Part shown: positions 31,935-44,539 of the stretch, piece by piece
How positions within the stretch are numbered: position 1 is the first letter of the stretch
How the letters are laid out: every line of letters begins with the position of its first letter
From: Nymphaea colorata
Taxonomy: Eukaryota; Streptophyta; Magnoliopsida; Nymphaeales; Nymphaeaceae
Direction of reading: 5' to 3'
DNA: 64,000 bases
Assembly: GCF_008831285.2 (NCBI RefSeq)
Contig: NC_045142.1
Span: forward strand, 10,475,952-10,539,951
The notes under the pieces: model-generated
Told to the model about the DNA's origin: nothing
Database searches by the model: none
What the model saw: the letters and a program-made list of their open reading frames with translations, nothing else
Translations under genes and position numbers: made by a program

Positions 31935-32831
31935 ATTATTCCTTCATATGTACTAATAGAGCTATCCCTATACTGTTAAACAACACCCTAATTTAAGCAT
32001 CAATGGCAAGTCAAATTAGTAGCAATCATTTGAAGATGTGGTTTTCGTTTCATATTGTCGATTCTGACAAAAAGACAAAAATGGCCCCTTCTTGGATGGT
32101 TAAACTGCCGGAGGGACAGACACAATTTCAGTCCCAGAGGTTTCTGCAAAGTAAAAACTACATGAAAATAAATAGGAGATACCGAGCAGCTTGTGCCGTT
32201 TGCAATAACATAAATTTGAAAATCATTCTTAGCTGACAAAGTGGCAAAAAGGATAGAGGCAGAACTGTTGATTTAACATGGATCTCTCTCTCGCTGCTCT
32301 AGAGAGGAGGGGCGGGTTTTGGGGGGAGAGGGGTGTGGGGCCAGTAACAAGAACAATAAACAAAATGGTTATCAATAATCCAAAAGAACAATTATGTAGA
32401 AACAAGAAGTTGGCTGCTTGAATGACCTTGTTTGTATTGGATCCTTTGTTAGGATTTTTGGCTGTACAAATGGCCGGAGGGGCTATCTACCCATCATTAA
32501 CATGTTAAATTATGTTTTTCCCACACTTGTCTAAGAAGATATCTAGCACAAACCCCAATCTGACATCTTAGCATGTTCTCAGCCAGCTAATAGATTACAA
32601 TTCATCACCAAAACTCACAGAGCACAACCACAAACTCTCCAGAAGCCTTACCAGGACAAAGTCCAGCATGATGGACGTGTTCATCTTTCTAACCAGTAAG
32701 ATTTTAGTTGCTTGAACATACTGTCACAAGGCACAGGAGCTCCCTGCCTGATGATCCTCTTTCTCTCCCTCTCCATAGCTTGTGAAAATACAAGGCAATG
32801 TATGACTCATCAGCTCCATGAAAACCTAATG
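31935..32831. other. 3' region of the TVP38-family gene
   Basis: Non-coding DNA downstream of the minus-strand gene. The part close to 32831 is probably its 3' UTR. Open frames of about 77-79 codons occur on both strands at 32000-32239 and mirror each other, so neither is accepted. A G-rich stretch lies near 32305-32340. Confidence 0.45.
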
Positions 32832-34546
32832 CTATGGTGATGGAGATGGTGTATCTAAGTTCCTCATTTCAATGGGATCATTTGAAATTACTTGCCCACA
32901 GGCCTCATCACCATTGCATTTTTCTGTGTCCTTGAGATCGTTTAGAGCCCTCCTTCCATACACTGTGAAAGCGATGATGGTGAAAATGGCAACAATAAAC
33001 GAAATGATATTATATGCTATCTCAACAGGTGTCCATTTGTGATTGTTGTACTTCATCTCTGCTAAAGTTCTCATCAACCGACCACTGCATGAGAACACCA
33101 AAGAGGAGGCCATTCAGAATAAGTGATGCCCATCAAAACTTTCTAAGAATCAGAAAGAACGCCAAGGAAATAAAAAGCTAACCATAGAGCGAGAACTAAC
33201 CTATATATATAAATGAAAGCTTCAGGTATCATTCCAGCGATTGAACCACATATATAAGGTCCAAACTTCATGTCTGTGGCAGCTACTGCATAATTGAAAA
33301 TTGTATAAGGGAAAGGTGAAATCCTAAAGAGTGCAACAACTTTGAATTGATGGAACCAAGTTCCTTGACTAGCCAGCCTAACCACAGCAGCTTTATCAGG
33401 CCATCTGTTTAACCATCTCTGCATTGATTTACAGCACAAACTTTCAGAACACAAATCAATATCAGCTAGATAAAAGTATCTAGATCGACAACCAAGGCAA
33501 ACTAAAAACTCACATGAATATGTTCACGGAATGTGTAGCCTATAACATATGGCAACACCATGCCAATGGTTGTTCCTAACATGATTATCAGAAAACCAAA
33601 TCCATAACCGAATATCATTCCCGCTAACCACATAGAAGGCCCAGAAGGAATCAAGAGGACAGGGAATAAGGCCAAAGAGGCAACAAGCACAAGGGCAAGA
33701 ACAGGTCGGCCAAAAGCTGTTGCTTCCCACTGCAATAGTGGCACAATAACCTGCAAAAAGGGATAGATAAGTATGAGCCTTCATTGGTTTATAATGTGTG
33801 GCTACACAGAAGAAGTCTTCTAGGATAAATTAGCAATGAATTTATTCTGCCGGCTATCAAACTTCCATGTGCAAAATGTGCACCATATCACTAGTTCAGC
33901 ACAAGTTATATGCACTCCGGTTGTAGCATAATCATTGACAGTGCAAAGTCACATCAATGTTGATGATACAGTAAACATATACTTTATTATCTTTCAACAA
34001 AAAAAAAGAACATATAAAATTATAAAAGTCTATTTCTTTCAGCAAATATCATACTCCAAGAAGCGACTAACTGTGCATTAGCAAATGGTGGGAAGAAATG
34101 GAAAAGGATATGTGTACTAGCCCTCTCTCTCTTTAAATATATAAATAGAGGAATTGAAAAACACTGATACTGCCAGGAGAAAGAAAAAAACGGATAAGGG
34201 ATCAAAGGGGAAAATTTGGAAGGGAAAAATTGGGTCCATGTCCAACGGATCACACCTGTCAATAAACAATATTTTGTTTCAGTATGACCCATAGTGACAT
34301 ATGAAATAGCTGATGGGATAAATCTAGTAATGTTTCCCTAGGGATATGCAATAGGAAAAGCATGATTTGCAACTCTAGCTATCTATGTGGCAGGATGGTC
34401 GTTTTTGTATTTTATGTCACTAAAAACCATCGTGAAAGGAGGATTGATAGCAGCATTTGCTTGGCCATAGTCTTTACCGATGGAATGTGCCATTTGCATG
34501 GTTTTTGGTGATGCAGAATAAAAAAAAAATCCTGCCATATAGGTAG

Positions 34547-34610
<64 letters not shown>

Positions 34611-36713
34611 TGAAATGAGCCAGCCAACATCCATTGCTGGATTATTTGCATTTTGCGGTGCAAAAAACTGTAGCAAATGGTGCATTCCACGATAACAGTT
34701 AATTGACCAGAGTTTTTAGCCATGTAATGCACTATTTGTGAAGGTTTTTAGCATTGCAAAATGTAAAAAAAAGGCATCCGGCTGTGGACATTGGCTAGCT
34801 GATCTCATATATATAAATATATAAATACACACACACACATTACACATATATATATATATATATGACATGGATTTCGCTGGTCGTCAGAATGCTCTGGCCT
34901 CCCACACAAAAAGGCACAATACATTGGGCTGTGTGTGTGAGAGGCCAGAGCATCCGGACAGCAGGAGCCAAGAGGATATCAGCAACAATATAGCTATGCA
35001 CACACAGAAAAATTATATTTAAAATTATAGAAGGGCATTTTGTTTTCAGAAGGGCCCTTAATAGTGACTAGACGGTCATCGACAATTGTTGATTAGTCAA
35101 CCATTTCAGCCCACAAAAGGACCAAATTGACTTGGAAGTAGGAACTAGTCAACTATGTCATGTGGGTGCTCCTGAATGGCTACTGTGCCCCATATTGACA
35201 CTGGTATTGGTACTAGTGCTTCTCCAACACAGCATGTCTGGTGCGATCCGCTGAATCAGACAAAGTTTACATCATCACTGCACACGCACCTAAGCTTTTT
35301 TGAAAAATTGCGGCATACACACCAGCACATGCACCCCGCACCCATGTGACATAGCTAGTGATTCTCACCTAGCATGACTAGGGGACTGCTGGCTAGTTAG
35401 ACAGACACCTAAGTCTACATTGACATGATTACTTGTGAAGTACAACCCAGTTCAATTCTAGACCACACCTGGATGCCAACTGATAGAGCACATTATTTTC
35501 CAATTTACCCAGGTCAGCAGCTGGGGCTTTCTGATTCGAGCCATGATCCTCTTTCCTTTTTCAACACCAATGTTTGTTGTGTTAGGAAGAAATGATGGAG
35601 AAGGAAAAAAAAATATGAGAGAGAGAAGAGGGCTTTAATCCATCTCCCTCTTCCTTCACTTCAAATCACCTCTTGGAAAAAGATTTTACTTAATTTGACT
35701 GGACATAGATCTAAATCCCATTATATGGATATGTCATGAATTTAGATCATGTATTATCCCGATCTCTTGTCCATACCTTTCACAACCTTTTCTTTTTATT
35801 TTCTTCAAACACAAGATGTGACTTTTTGAGAGAGTCAAAATTTGTAGTGTGAACCTGTTCTTGAAAAGATAAAAGGAAAATAACTCGTCTTCTGCAATTA
35901 TTTTACTGGGAACCCTTTTAATTTTATAAATATTGCAGGATGGTTTATTGTCATGTGAAAATTTTTTGAAGGAGGCTTCTGTGTTTCGTGTAAAGGGAAA
36001 AATTGAGGAGGGAAATTGCATTTTTTTACCATTATGTGGTAAAGTAGTATCTTAATCTGAATCTGCTTGTTTTCCGTCATTGTTCCACAAGGTAGCCTGC
36101 ATGTTTCATGTCAAACTATATACAATTACTACTTTAAGATAGGTTTTTAAAATTGGAGATCACACATCAGCCTCAAACCTTACATCTTATTCATATTTAT
36201 CAAAATTCCCTGCAGGTGATTCATGTCTGACTTCTCACTGAGCCTACACCACTTAACTTTTCCTTTAAGGATATCAGGAATATCCTTATTCATAGGGGCC
36301 AAGATTCTACTATATCCTAAATATACAACTTGGTGAGATGAGAGATCAAATATTCAGGAAAGGAACAGAAGTAGATGTGCCAGCTCCATATTGCAATACA
36401 ACTACAAATCAAGAAAGCATGTAGCATGTGAATACAACAATCCAAGGAGGTGTCTTACCTTTTCAAAGAGGAAAGGTACTCCATAAATGACAAAGATGGT
36501 CACAGCAGCTATGGAAATAACTGAATACAAGAAAATCTTCAACCACCAGAGCAATTTGTTGACTTTAGGGTTTTCTTCGGGAGATAAAGAATCAGAAGTA
36601 TTGACTTTCGGCTCATCTGAAAGAACCAATCTTACATATTGACTTCTGCCAACTGTATTCTCTCTATCTGAATATGCACTTCTTTTAGTTGAGTCAGAAT
36701 ATGCACCTGACAT
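32832..36713 (-). CDS. TVP38/TMEM64 family membrane protein (VTT/SNARE-associated domain)
   Basis: The gene has four coding exons that join in frame with GT-AG boundaries: 36713-36459, 33750-33514, 33418-33201 and 33084-32832 (963 nt, 320 aa). Exon 1 gives a hydrophilic N-terminus ([19 protein letters not shown]) and a first membrane span around residues 50-78. Exon 2 holds the core of the VTT/DedA-like domain ([20 protein letters not shown]). Exon 3 has the family motif [15 protein letters not shown] and the [20 protein letters not shown] segment. Exon 4 adds a last span and an acidic tail. Proteins of this family sit in ER, Golgi or plastid membranes, and related TMEM41B/VMP1 proteins are lipid scramblases; any transport role here is inferred. 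The start is the first ATG in the exon; the longer open frame begins with TTG. The intron between exons 1 and 2 is 2.7 kb and carries (CT)n(TA)n tracts. The protein looks complete. Confidence 0.88.
34551..34610. repeat. (CT)n(TA)n compound microsatellite in an intron
   Basis: About 34 bp of CT followed by about 26 bp of TA, inside the 2.7-kb intron of the TVP38-family gene. The rest of that intron (33751-36458) has no accepted coding frame and contains a further (AC)n/(AT)n patch near 34800-34862. Confidence 0.9.
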
Positions 36714-39251
36714 CTTCAGTATTTGAACAACCAAAGAGTTAAATCAGTTGTTGGATGAATTAAGACTGCAAACAGCAGAAATAAGGACACAAGATAATTT
36801 GAGTAGAAAGCATGAACACTTTGATTACTGTTACAGAAACTTAAAGCATGAACAACCAATAATAACAAACTTTCAAGTTTCAATTAACGATTCAAACAGA
36901 TAGTCCTCCAGCTTAAGGATTAGAAAGTTTGGAAACTGAGATAATAAATAAGCCTCGCTATTCAGGGGCCTGAGCCTCACATCATCACTTCAGGACCACA
37001 GCTTCAGGTGTCCCCATCTTTCTCAACATATTTTTTCTCCCAAATTTAAACCATAATTGAATCCTTTTCAACTTTAAAAGGACCAACTAGAAAAATATTA
37101 TGACAAGAACAGAAAAACAAACCACAATATATACAAGGAAATCCATGCCTAATAAGGCTAGTTCTTGAAGAAGAATTTAAGCTATAAGAAATGAAACAGA
37201 TCCAACCTACCAGAACAAAGCTAAATAAATTATTGTACATTGAAGAGCAAGTATCGTATGGGCTTCGAGCACCCCATCAGGCATGAGGTTCTATCCAATC
37301 TTGAGAGATGTAAAACTTAATTCTTTGGATTGATACATACTCAACTTAAACTTGGTAATTTCATGTGCCTAGATATAGCATGAATCTACACTTAAGACTA
37401 ACAATGCACAGCCTTTACCTATCGAGTTTCTGTTTGTGCAGATATGCATTTAGTTTTTGCACTAAGTATTTACATATACATGTGTCTGTGCAGGCCATAG
37501 CACATCTACTAGGTACTCTCATAGAAACAGAACATAAAACTCAGCAGATTGAGGTTCAAAATTGGGATGAAAAGCAGACAGATTTAAGCCAAATGTTGAT
37601 AATCTTAAGTACTCATGTCTTGGTCCAGAACACCAAAACATCCAAACTGATAACTCTTCCAAAATGTCATGGTAGTGTTGCAAGGTAAAGCATGGTTTCT
37701 TTTGAAGTTTAAACCACAGCCCTAGCTCTTAACTCCTAAGGCTTGGTTGAGTAGAAAAGCAAGATGCTTACTACTCTAGTAGTGATTTCTCAACAGCAGA
37801 AATGTTGTTCTATGTGGTAGAACCTGATAGAGGAGGTTCAACTTTCACTTCCTGTTAAAGGCAGATATCTGCAAACTTGACTTGATTTGCTTATAAGAGC
37901 TAAATATGTGTAGCATGTGTTTGTGTGCGCGTGTGTTGTGTGTGTGTGTGAGAGAGAGAGAGAAAGAGAGAGAGAAGATCTCTTGTCTGCCAATAATCTT
38001 CCTTGGCTTGTAGTCCGCAACCTATGAGTTCCTGCAGTGCTGATCTTTCTACAAGATAACCAAGATTCTACAGGAAATAGAGAAAGAAAACTCATATCCG
38101 TGATCCTCACGAGGGATCAGTCATAGACAATCCAAGGAGTTCTATGGTGCTTCCAACATACCTTTCAACTTTTCCTCAGGCTTTATGAAGCAAATCAACA
38201 CTCAATTTGCAAACAGAATCTACTCATTATAATGTAAAAACTGTAATTGCCAAGGAAAAGTATGAAATGAAGAGAAACTAGAGGACAAGTAGACGAAAAT
38301 GACAGAACAAAAAGCTCACGATTTTGTTTTTTCATTTGACACATGTCTCATCTATCCACAGATGTGGAGAACTTTTTAAAAATGGCAAGATAATCTTTTC
38401 TCAACTATGAAAATAATCAGATAATAAATACTTACTTGATAATCTGCCTAGTCAAGATAATTAACAAAAATGTTCATCATAATCTAGGAATTCGACAAAT
38501 TGGACAGCATCAAAAAAAGACATAATCACGATGCAAATGGATCTTTTGCGGGCCCAGACACAACTGGATCCAGCTCCTGCGTCACTTTACGGCCCCGGGC
38601 TTAAGCAGAGATGGTCGTTTCTCTTCCCAGAACCCCAACAAGCCCACAACCAAACCCCCTTCTCCCACCTCTCCTTCTTTCCACCTAGATATTAACAATA
38701 TTGTCATGAATCCCCATGTGATACAGCTCACCCTCCGCAAGATGTGATTATGCACCAAAGGACAGACAAATTTTCCAGACCCCAAGCCACTAGTCCCTCT
38801 TGCCCACACAGGTCCTGCTAAATTTCGAGTTCATCAATTACAATCTCCCCCAAAAGACGACAGACGTAAAAAACTCTTCATGAGTTCTACTTTATATCAA
38901 CATCAACTATAACCTTATCCATTGAAAAAAAAAAAAAAAAAAAAAACACCCACAACCGCAGCGCTCAGCACTTTCCCAGCAATTGAAGACTGACTTTTAG
39001 TAACACAGAAGGGAAACCAAAAACAAAAAAGAACTAGCCATAGAATCCAGTAACAACTCCCAAAAACACCAACATAAACTCAGCCACCAATTACCAATGG
39101 TGCAAAGAATGACGTCCCCGATCATAACCACGAAAACCCACAAAAGTTCCATTGAGAGAGAAGGCAAAGGCAGGCTAAATAGGGCAAAAATGAAAGCAAA
39201 AATCCTGAAAGCAACACAGAAAAAATGAAGAAGGAACCGGGAAGTATTACC
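36714..39251 (-). other. probable 5' UTR and 5' UTR intron of the TVP38-family gene
   Basis: A strong acceptor (TTTCTGCTGTTTGCAG on the minus strand, ending at 36766) precedes the ATG exon by about 52 nt. A good donor (GAGCTG followed by GTAATA) ends at 39251 in a GC-richer stretch. Together they suggest a non-coding first exon and a 2.5-kb leader intron. The interval itself has no accepted coding frame. It has a (GT)n/(GA)n patch near 37920-37976 and an A run near 38926-38946. Confidence 0.45.
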
Positions 39252-39330
39252 AGCTCAACTAAAACGACGACTAGGCGCTAAGAGGAGAGAACAAGGGCTC
39301 CCTGTGACATATAGAGCTCAAGGGCAGAGA
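39251..39330 (-). promoter_or_regulatory. candidate first exon and core promoter, TVP38-family gene
   Basis: On the minus strand, GAGCTCTATATGTCACAG near 39300-39317 is TATA-like. About 30 nt downstream a pyrimidine-rich leader (TTGTTCTCTCCTCTTAGC) runs to the splice donor at 39251. GC content peaks just upstream (39310-39480), as expected for a plant promoter/5' UTR. This is a sequence inference only. Confidence 0.35.
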
Positions 39331-39559
39331 GCCACCGTCCGTCCGACGACGGCAGCCGGACGAAAATGGAGACCGGTAGGAAGAGGCGCAGCGTTGGGGG
39401 TTTCGCTTACGTACAACCGAAGTCTACTACCTACCTTAACGAGAAGGGGAAAGGGAGGGAGGGCTCAGCAGGTAGCCTGTGTGGACCGCAGATCAATGCA
39501 GAAAGACAATAACACCCTTATTCACGCTTTTCCTGAAAATTCGAAATTTTAAATTTACG

Positions 39560-40590
39560 GTCCTACCTTGAAAAACCTGTAATTTCCGTAAATGCATGAA
39601 AAATATTTGGTTTGTAATTATATTCCTAGCTTTATATATCACATGCGTTTCAGTTTTATATCCCATGTCAAGCATTTTATATTAAGTATCCGTAATTTTT
39701 CAATTTAAAAAATATTTAGGAGAATAGTACCACAGCTTTCTTTTTTCTTTTTCTTTTTGTTCAGGTAACTATAATCTAGAAGAGCACGAAACTGAAGGAG
39801 TTCATCGACACACGACTCTAGTTAAGAAGCAGGAGCAACTATGGCCACAAGTTTCAAGCAATTGCTTCACGAGGTCAGCTTTTCACACAATAGTCAAACA
39901 TTAGATAAAGTTTACCTAGTTCTAGCGCAACAGGACGGTAAGGTGGTTCACATTCCGTCATTGCTACGTTTCCGTGTGCTAATTCTTCAGGTTTTAGATT
40001 GTGGCATGCGCAACACTTGAATTGAAGAATATATTGTAGGTCCATTTTAAGCCAAAAGCTTTAACAATAAAAAAGAAAACCATATCTATAAACTTCAAAC
40101 TCTTATGAATTCAATGTATATGCAAATTTATTGGTTTGAAACTTGTGAAGTCAAACCCCGCGTAATGGATCATGTGCCTTGACCGTCAATCGGTCGTAAG
40201 TTTCTCGCCGGCACCACGCATAAATCAAAGCTACCTGTAATTCCTTTGAATGTTTGTCAATATTAGCTTAGATGATACATCGATTTTCTTAATCGATACA
40301 TATTGTCCGTATTGCCTTAGTTTCTTTTATTTTTAATGTCTTAAACTAATTCAATAAAATATAAAATATAAACTCGAGCAACACATCGCGAGCACAACAG
40401 GTTGACAAGGGCCGTTACAAACCGATACTAATGTAAAGGAAAATTAAAATAAGCTAGATCTTGTTTGATGGCTAAAAGTTCATAACTCAGAACTAAAAGT
40501 GGCAATAAATCACTGCTGAAAACATCTTAAATTGTTCATAAACCATTTGCTATCTCTCATGCCCCCGTAACTAATGACTTTTAGTGATCT
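39560..40590. other. intergenic, no gene seen
   Basis: AT-rich with stop codons in all frames. A somewhat GC-richer patch around 39770-39950 carries no open frame of note. Confidence 0.5.
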
Positions 40591-40595
40591 TTAGT

Positions 40596-40859
40596 TGTCG
40601 CTAATGGCCATGTGACTAAAGGCTTCTAATAACGGTTCCGTGTTTTTTAGCCAACTAATAGCATTCCGCAGTCTATTGGTTTCAATTCTCCTTGACATCA
40701 CTACTAGTACTTTCTTACTTATATATATATATATTTTGTTGTCGCTAATGCCCATGTGACTAAAGGCTTCTAATAATGGTTATATGTTTTTTAGCCAACT
40801 AATAACATTTGGCAGCTGTTGGTTTCAATTTTCCTTGACATCACTACTAGTACTTTCTT

Positions 40860-40896
<37 letters not shown>
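40596..40896. repeat. tandem duplication of about 145 bp, each copy ending in (TA)n
   Basis: The two copies, 40596-40735 and 40740-40896, share GCTAATGSCCATGTGACTAA, GGCTTCTAATAA, TTTTTTAGCCAACTAATA and CTTGACATCACTACTAGTAC. Each ends in a (TA)n run, short in the first and about 34 bp in the second. The copies differ by a handful of substitutions. Confidence 0.85.
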
Positions 40897-40899
<3 letters not shown>

Positions 40900-41393
40900 T
40901 TTGGTTATTCACCGAATGCTTGAGGTCCAATTGTGTCCCTTCGTTGACCGGAGAGAAAAAGACATTGCCGCTAACGTCACGAGCAAAAGCCGTTTCTTTT
41001 TCCTTGTTTGCAATATTCAGGAAAGTGGATTCATTACATCTTTGTGGATCTGACAGAAGGCGTGAACTGAGTCAGTTGGTCTTTGTGGGGGTGATGTTCA
41101 GCTTCAAAAGGAAACAAATAATGAAGGCAAAGAAAATTTTTAGAAAATATATCTCAGAAATTATTATATTATATGTAAGTTGTAAATGTCAATTAAGATG
41201 CAACTAATATGAATATCAAGATTTTGGTAACATTTTTAAGTCTGTTAGGCAAATGGAACAGTTTGTAATGGTCTTATGATGCATCTAAAATTCATAACAG
41301 ATTTATAAAACACTTTTTAGTGTGCTTCTGCTTCAAGAGGTCATATGCAGTGACATCACCAGATTTCAAAGATGGTGCCAGTGATAACTTGTC

Positions 41394-41502
41394 GATGGTA
41401 TCATCAGGATTGTCCCAAGATTTCCAAATCTTTGATGGTATCATCAGGATTGTTCATTTTCTTTCTCCTGGATTAAATGTCCCAAGATTTTCAAATCTTG
41501 GG
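41394..41502. repeat. 40-bp direct repeat followed by a hairpin
   Basis: GATGGTATCATCAGGATTG occurs at 41394 and again at 41434, each followed by related sequence. A near-perfect inverted repeat, CCCAAGATTT and AAATCTTGGG with a 2-bp loop, then lies at 41481-41502. A plus-strand frame of 133 codons (41320-41721) passes through these repeats but shows no recognisable domain. Confidence 0.7.
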
Positions 41503-41934
41503 CAGCGGCTAGATTTTAACTGGAATTTCTTTTTTCTCATGCAGTGGCTCATGGGTCATTTGTATATGGTCACTTTACGCCTGGCAGCAGCATTTAAGAT
41601 GCATGAATTGGAAGCTGAATGTATTCACGAGCGGGGGAGCTCATGGGTTTTGCTCGGTGTCCATGATGATGATGACGACGACTGCAGAGTATGTTTCCAC
41701 CACAATAAACTTTTAACATAAATTGGATTGGAAGGGAATTTTCTTGTTTATATTCTTGTGACATTTGTGTCACCCGATGTCATCAATCCAATTGGAAATT
41801 TTGCGATCCAGCGAATCGGAATTGAAATCTGTTGTGAATCGGATTAATTAGAACATCACTTCATTTAAAATTTTTAGAAAATTTAGAGAAGAATAATAGT
41901 TAAAGTAACAATGTAATGGTAACACCTTCTTAAT

Positions 41935-42121
41935 CAGGGGCAGCGCCAAGGTAGGCCTGCATGGACCCTGGCCCTACCTCAATTTTTTTTAAAAAAAATT
42001 ACATGTAAGTTAAAAAAAATTAATTCTTCTATGTAAAAATTATAAAAAATGATATTTTGGTCTTAATCAAAATTTAGAAACTTTAATTCGACCAATCTCA
42101 TGAAAAATTTCTGGCTTGCCC
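41935..42121 (+). mobile_element. MITE-like element, same family as 2418-2595
   Basis: It starts CAGGGGCAGCGCCAAGG and ends TTTCTGGCTTGCCC, with an AT-rich body collinear with the 2418 copy (shared AAAACTTTAATT-type and ATATAAA-type blocks). Termini are more decayed than in the 2418 copy, and no target-site duplication was seen. Confidence 0.6.
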
Positions 42122-42124
42122 ATA

Positions 42125-44050
42125 TTCATAGTAATTATTTAATAAAAAAAATATTATCAATGTTATGTGTATTCTTATAAAAAAAGTATTCTTATAAAAA
42201 AAAAAGGAGAGGCTTTTTGCCCATTCTTTATCTCTATTGAAATAGCGTGCTTTCCCAATTTTGTGATCTTTTAGACATTTTCTTTCCTTTTTTTAATAAC
42301 TACCCATTCAGCTTGAATCAGCCAATTTATGGTTGATTCAGCCAATTTGATGAAAAAAAATCAGAGGCTCTTGAATCGGATCCAGTATCAAATTTCACAG
42401 GAACTAGTCAATTGAATTAGAGCAGACCCATTTGATCATGAAAGTCAATAAGATGAAATATTTCTCCTACTCATTCCAAATCTTCAAATCAAAATCGAGG
42501 AATCAAAATGGAGGAAGATCAAAATGGAGGAAGTATGTCTGCTTCATTTATTATCGCCATTTCCTGTGAAACTGGGAATAGAAAAGTCGATGACAAGAAA
42601 AAATAATTTTCTCTTGGTGAATTCCTGAAACTGCTAATAATATGATTGTGATGGGACATGCATGCGAATAAAGCCTTCTTTACAGACCATGATGGATCCA
42701 TCTGACCTACCCTTCAAAGGAAAGGAAACAGCTTGTCATAGAAAATGATGGCTCATAAATTAGTATCATTTCTTATTTATTATTACGTTCGGTGGACCAA
42801 ACCCCAATCGACAAGTTTTCAAGTTTTCTGAATCCAAATTTTGAATGCAGATGTTTGATCGTAGAGAATACTGCAGATTGAACGTAGCCAAATTTGGAAT
42901 GCAGATGTTTGATCCATCTGGCTACGTTCATTTGGCTCTCAATTCATCGATGGACGTCGCGGTTTCTGATCCACATATTCCACCAATTCGGTGAAACAAA
43001 CCACAGAGAATGCCTTCAATGCCAAAATATTGAACGAGTTCTTCGCTATCGGAGTTCCAAATCAACCCATCCGAGTCACATAGTGTTTCATGAATCCATT
43101 GTCAGAGTGAATTCATGAAACAAAACATGCCATGAATCTAATACCCCAGTCTTTGGGACCGATAGCTTCTGAACCACGCGCATCATAGAGCATCATTCAG
43201 CGTAAGCTTTGACCATAGTTACAAATAATGTTTTAGAGTTTTAAATTGCAAAGTTTTTCTCGAATATAATATGGTGAGCTTGGAAAAAAAAAGAAAAAAA
43301 ATACAATAAATTTTTAAAAATTAAAAAAAGAAATAAAAATGAGGAAAAAGTAAAATAAGTGAGAAACTAATAACACAAACATCAGAATATAAGTAGATTT
43401 GCAACAAATAAAAAATAAAAAATGAGAAAAAAATATGTTTGGCATTAAAAATTGAAAAAAATAAAAAATTACTTTTTTTTTTAGTTTTAAACAGCAATTT
43501 AATTTATCGCATTTTTTCACTTTTTTTTTAAAAAAAACATATTTTTTTGTGACTGATCCATTCATCAAAGAAAATATGCTTACATTCAATGGTGAGTAGC
43601 CATGGTTTAAGGACTCTGAAACTTTTCTTTGCAGCCCCTTTGATTGGTAGGAGCTTCTAGGTTGATCAAGATCATTTTGTGATCTGAGGTAGAGCGCGGG
43701 GAATAGTGTCCAAGGAGCAAAAAATTGAAACCACAATTATCCCAAAACACATTCACAAAGCCTTAGTCTAGCTTGCATTGGATATTTTCACTGCACACCC
43801 CTCTATTGGACCAAGTAGAATTGTTGCCATTGTTCTATTAAACCAATCTTCCACATTCTCTATAGTCTCCTGACCTACATCACCCCTTTCCTTTCTCCTC
43901 TTACAGCCTACTCTTATGATGCATCCTTCTTCATGAATTTTTTTTTTTCAATCAAGAGAGAGTGAGAAAAGGGCATAGCCTCTACGAACATACCATTATT
44001 GCCTGGTGGATGCAAAGGAGATGAACTCCTAATCGACGTTTTGTTTTACT
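42125..44050. other. intergenic, no gene seen
   Basis: AT-rich DNA with long homopolymer A/T runs. The minus-strand frame at 43314-43736 is Phe/Lys-rich because of A/T runs and is not accepted. A palindromic-looking pair of similar words (GAATGCAGATGTTTGATC) occurs near 42844 and 42898. Confidence 0.5.
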
Positions 44051-44059
44051 ACCATGCAA

Positions 44060-44205
44060 TAGGGCTATTCAACAGGTTGAGCTAATTTGAGCTTGACTGA
44101 TTTATTAAACGAGTCGAGTTTGAGCTATGAAATGAACTTCATCATATAAACGGGTCGAGCCCAAGTCAAGCAAGCGCGCTCTATTAAACTTGGTTAAGCT
44201 CGAAA
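44060..44205. repeat. degenerate GAGTCGAGCTTGAGCT word tract
   Basis: Recurrent variants of GAGCTTGACTGA, GAGTCGAGTTTGAGC, GGGTCGAGCC and AAGCTCG with (T/A)TTAAAC spacers. The same vocabulary appears at 61000-61170 and 63760-63900, suggesting copies of one repeat family. Confidence 0.5.
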
Positions 44206-44539
44206 AAGAAAATATATAAAATAAATCTATAAAGTTATCACAAAAGATAGATGGTTTAAACAGATATGCATGCGACTGACAAGCAGGAGGCTCGATGTTT
44301 CAAGTCTCTCAGACATCCTTTCTTTACTCTCTGCTTGGCTCAAGCCGATTCTTGACTCCAGCCGAGTCCGAATTTTTACCTGCATTATCACTGTGCTACT
44401 TTGTTGATCTAGTTCCCTTCTCCTTTGCTTTGTCAAATCCTCAAACAGGTGGAGAGCAGACCTTGCCCAGTGCGTCGCCATTATCTACCTGGTACTTGCT
44501 ACCGCCCTTTTTTGATGAAGTTTCTAATGAGTTCCTTTC

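Noticed and set aside
41320-41721. 133-codon plus-strand frame
   Set aside because: It passes through a local direct repeat and hairpin, has no recognisable domain and ends in a GAT-repeat-derived DDDDDD run; not enough to call a gene.
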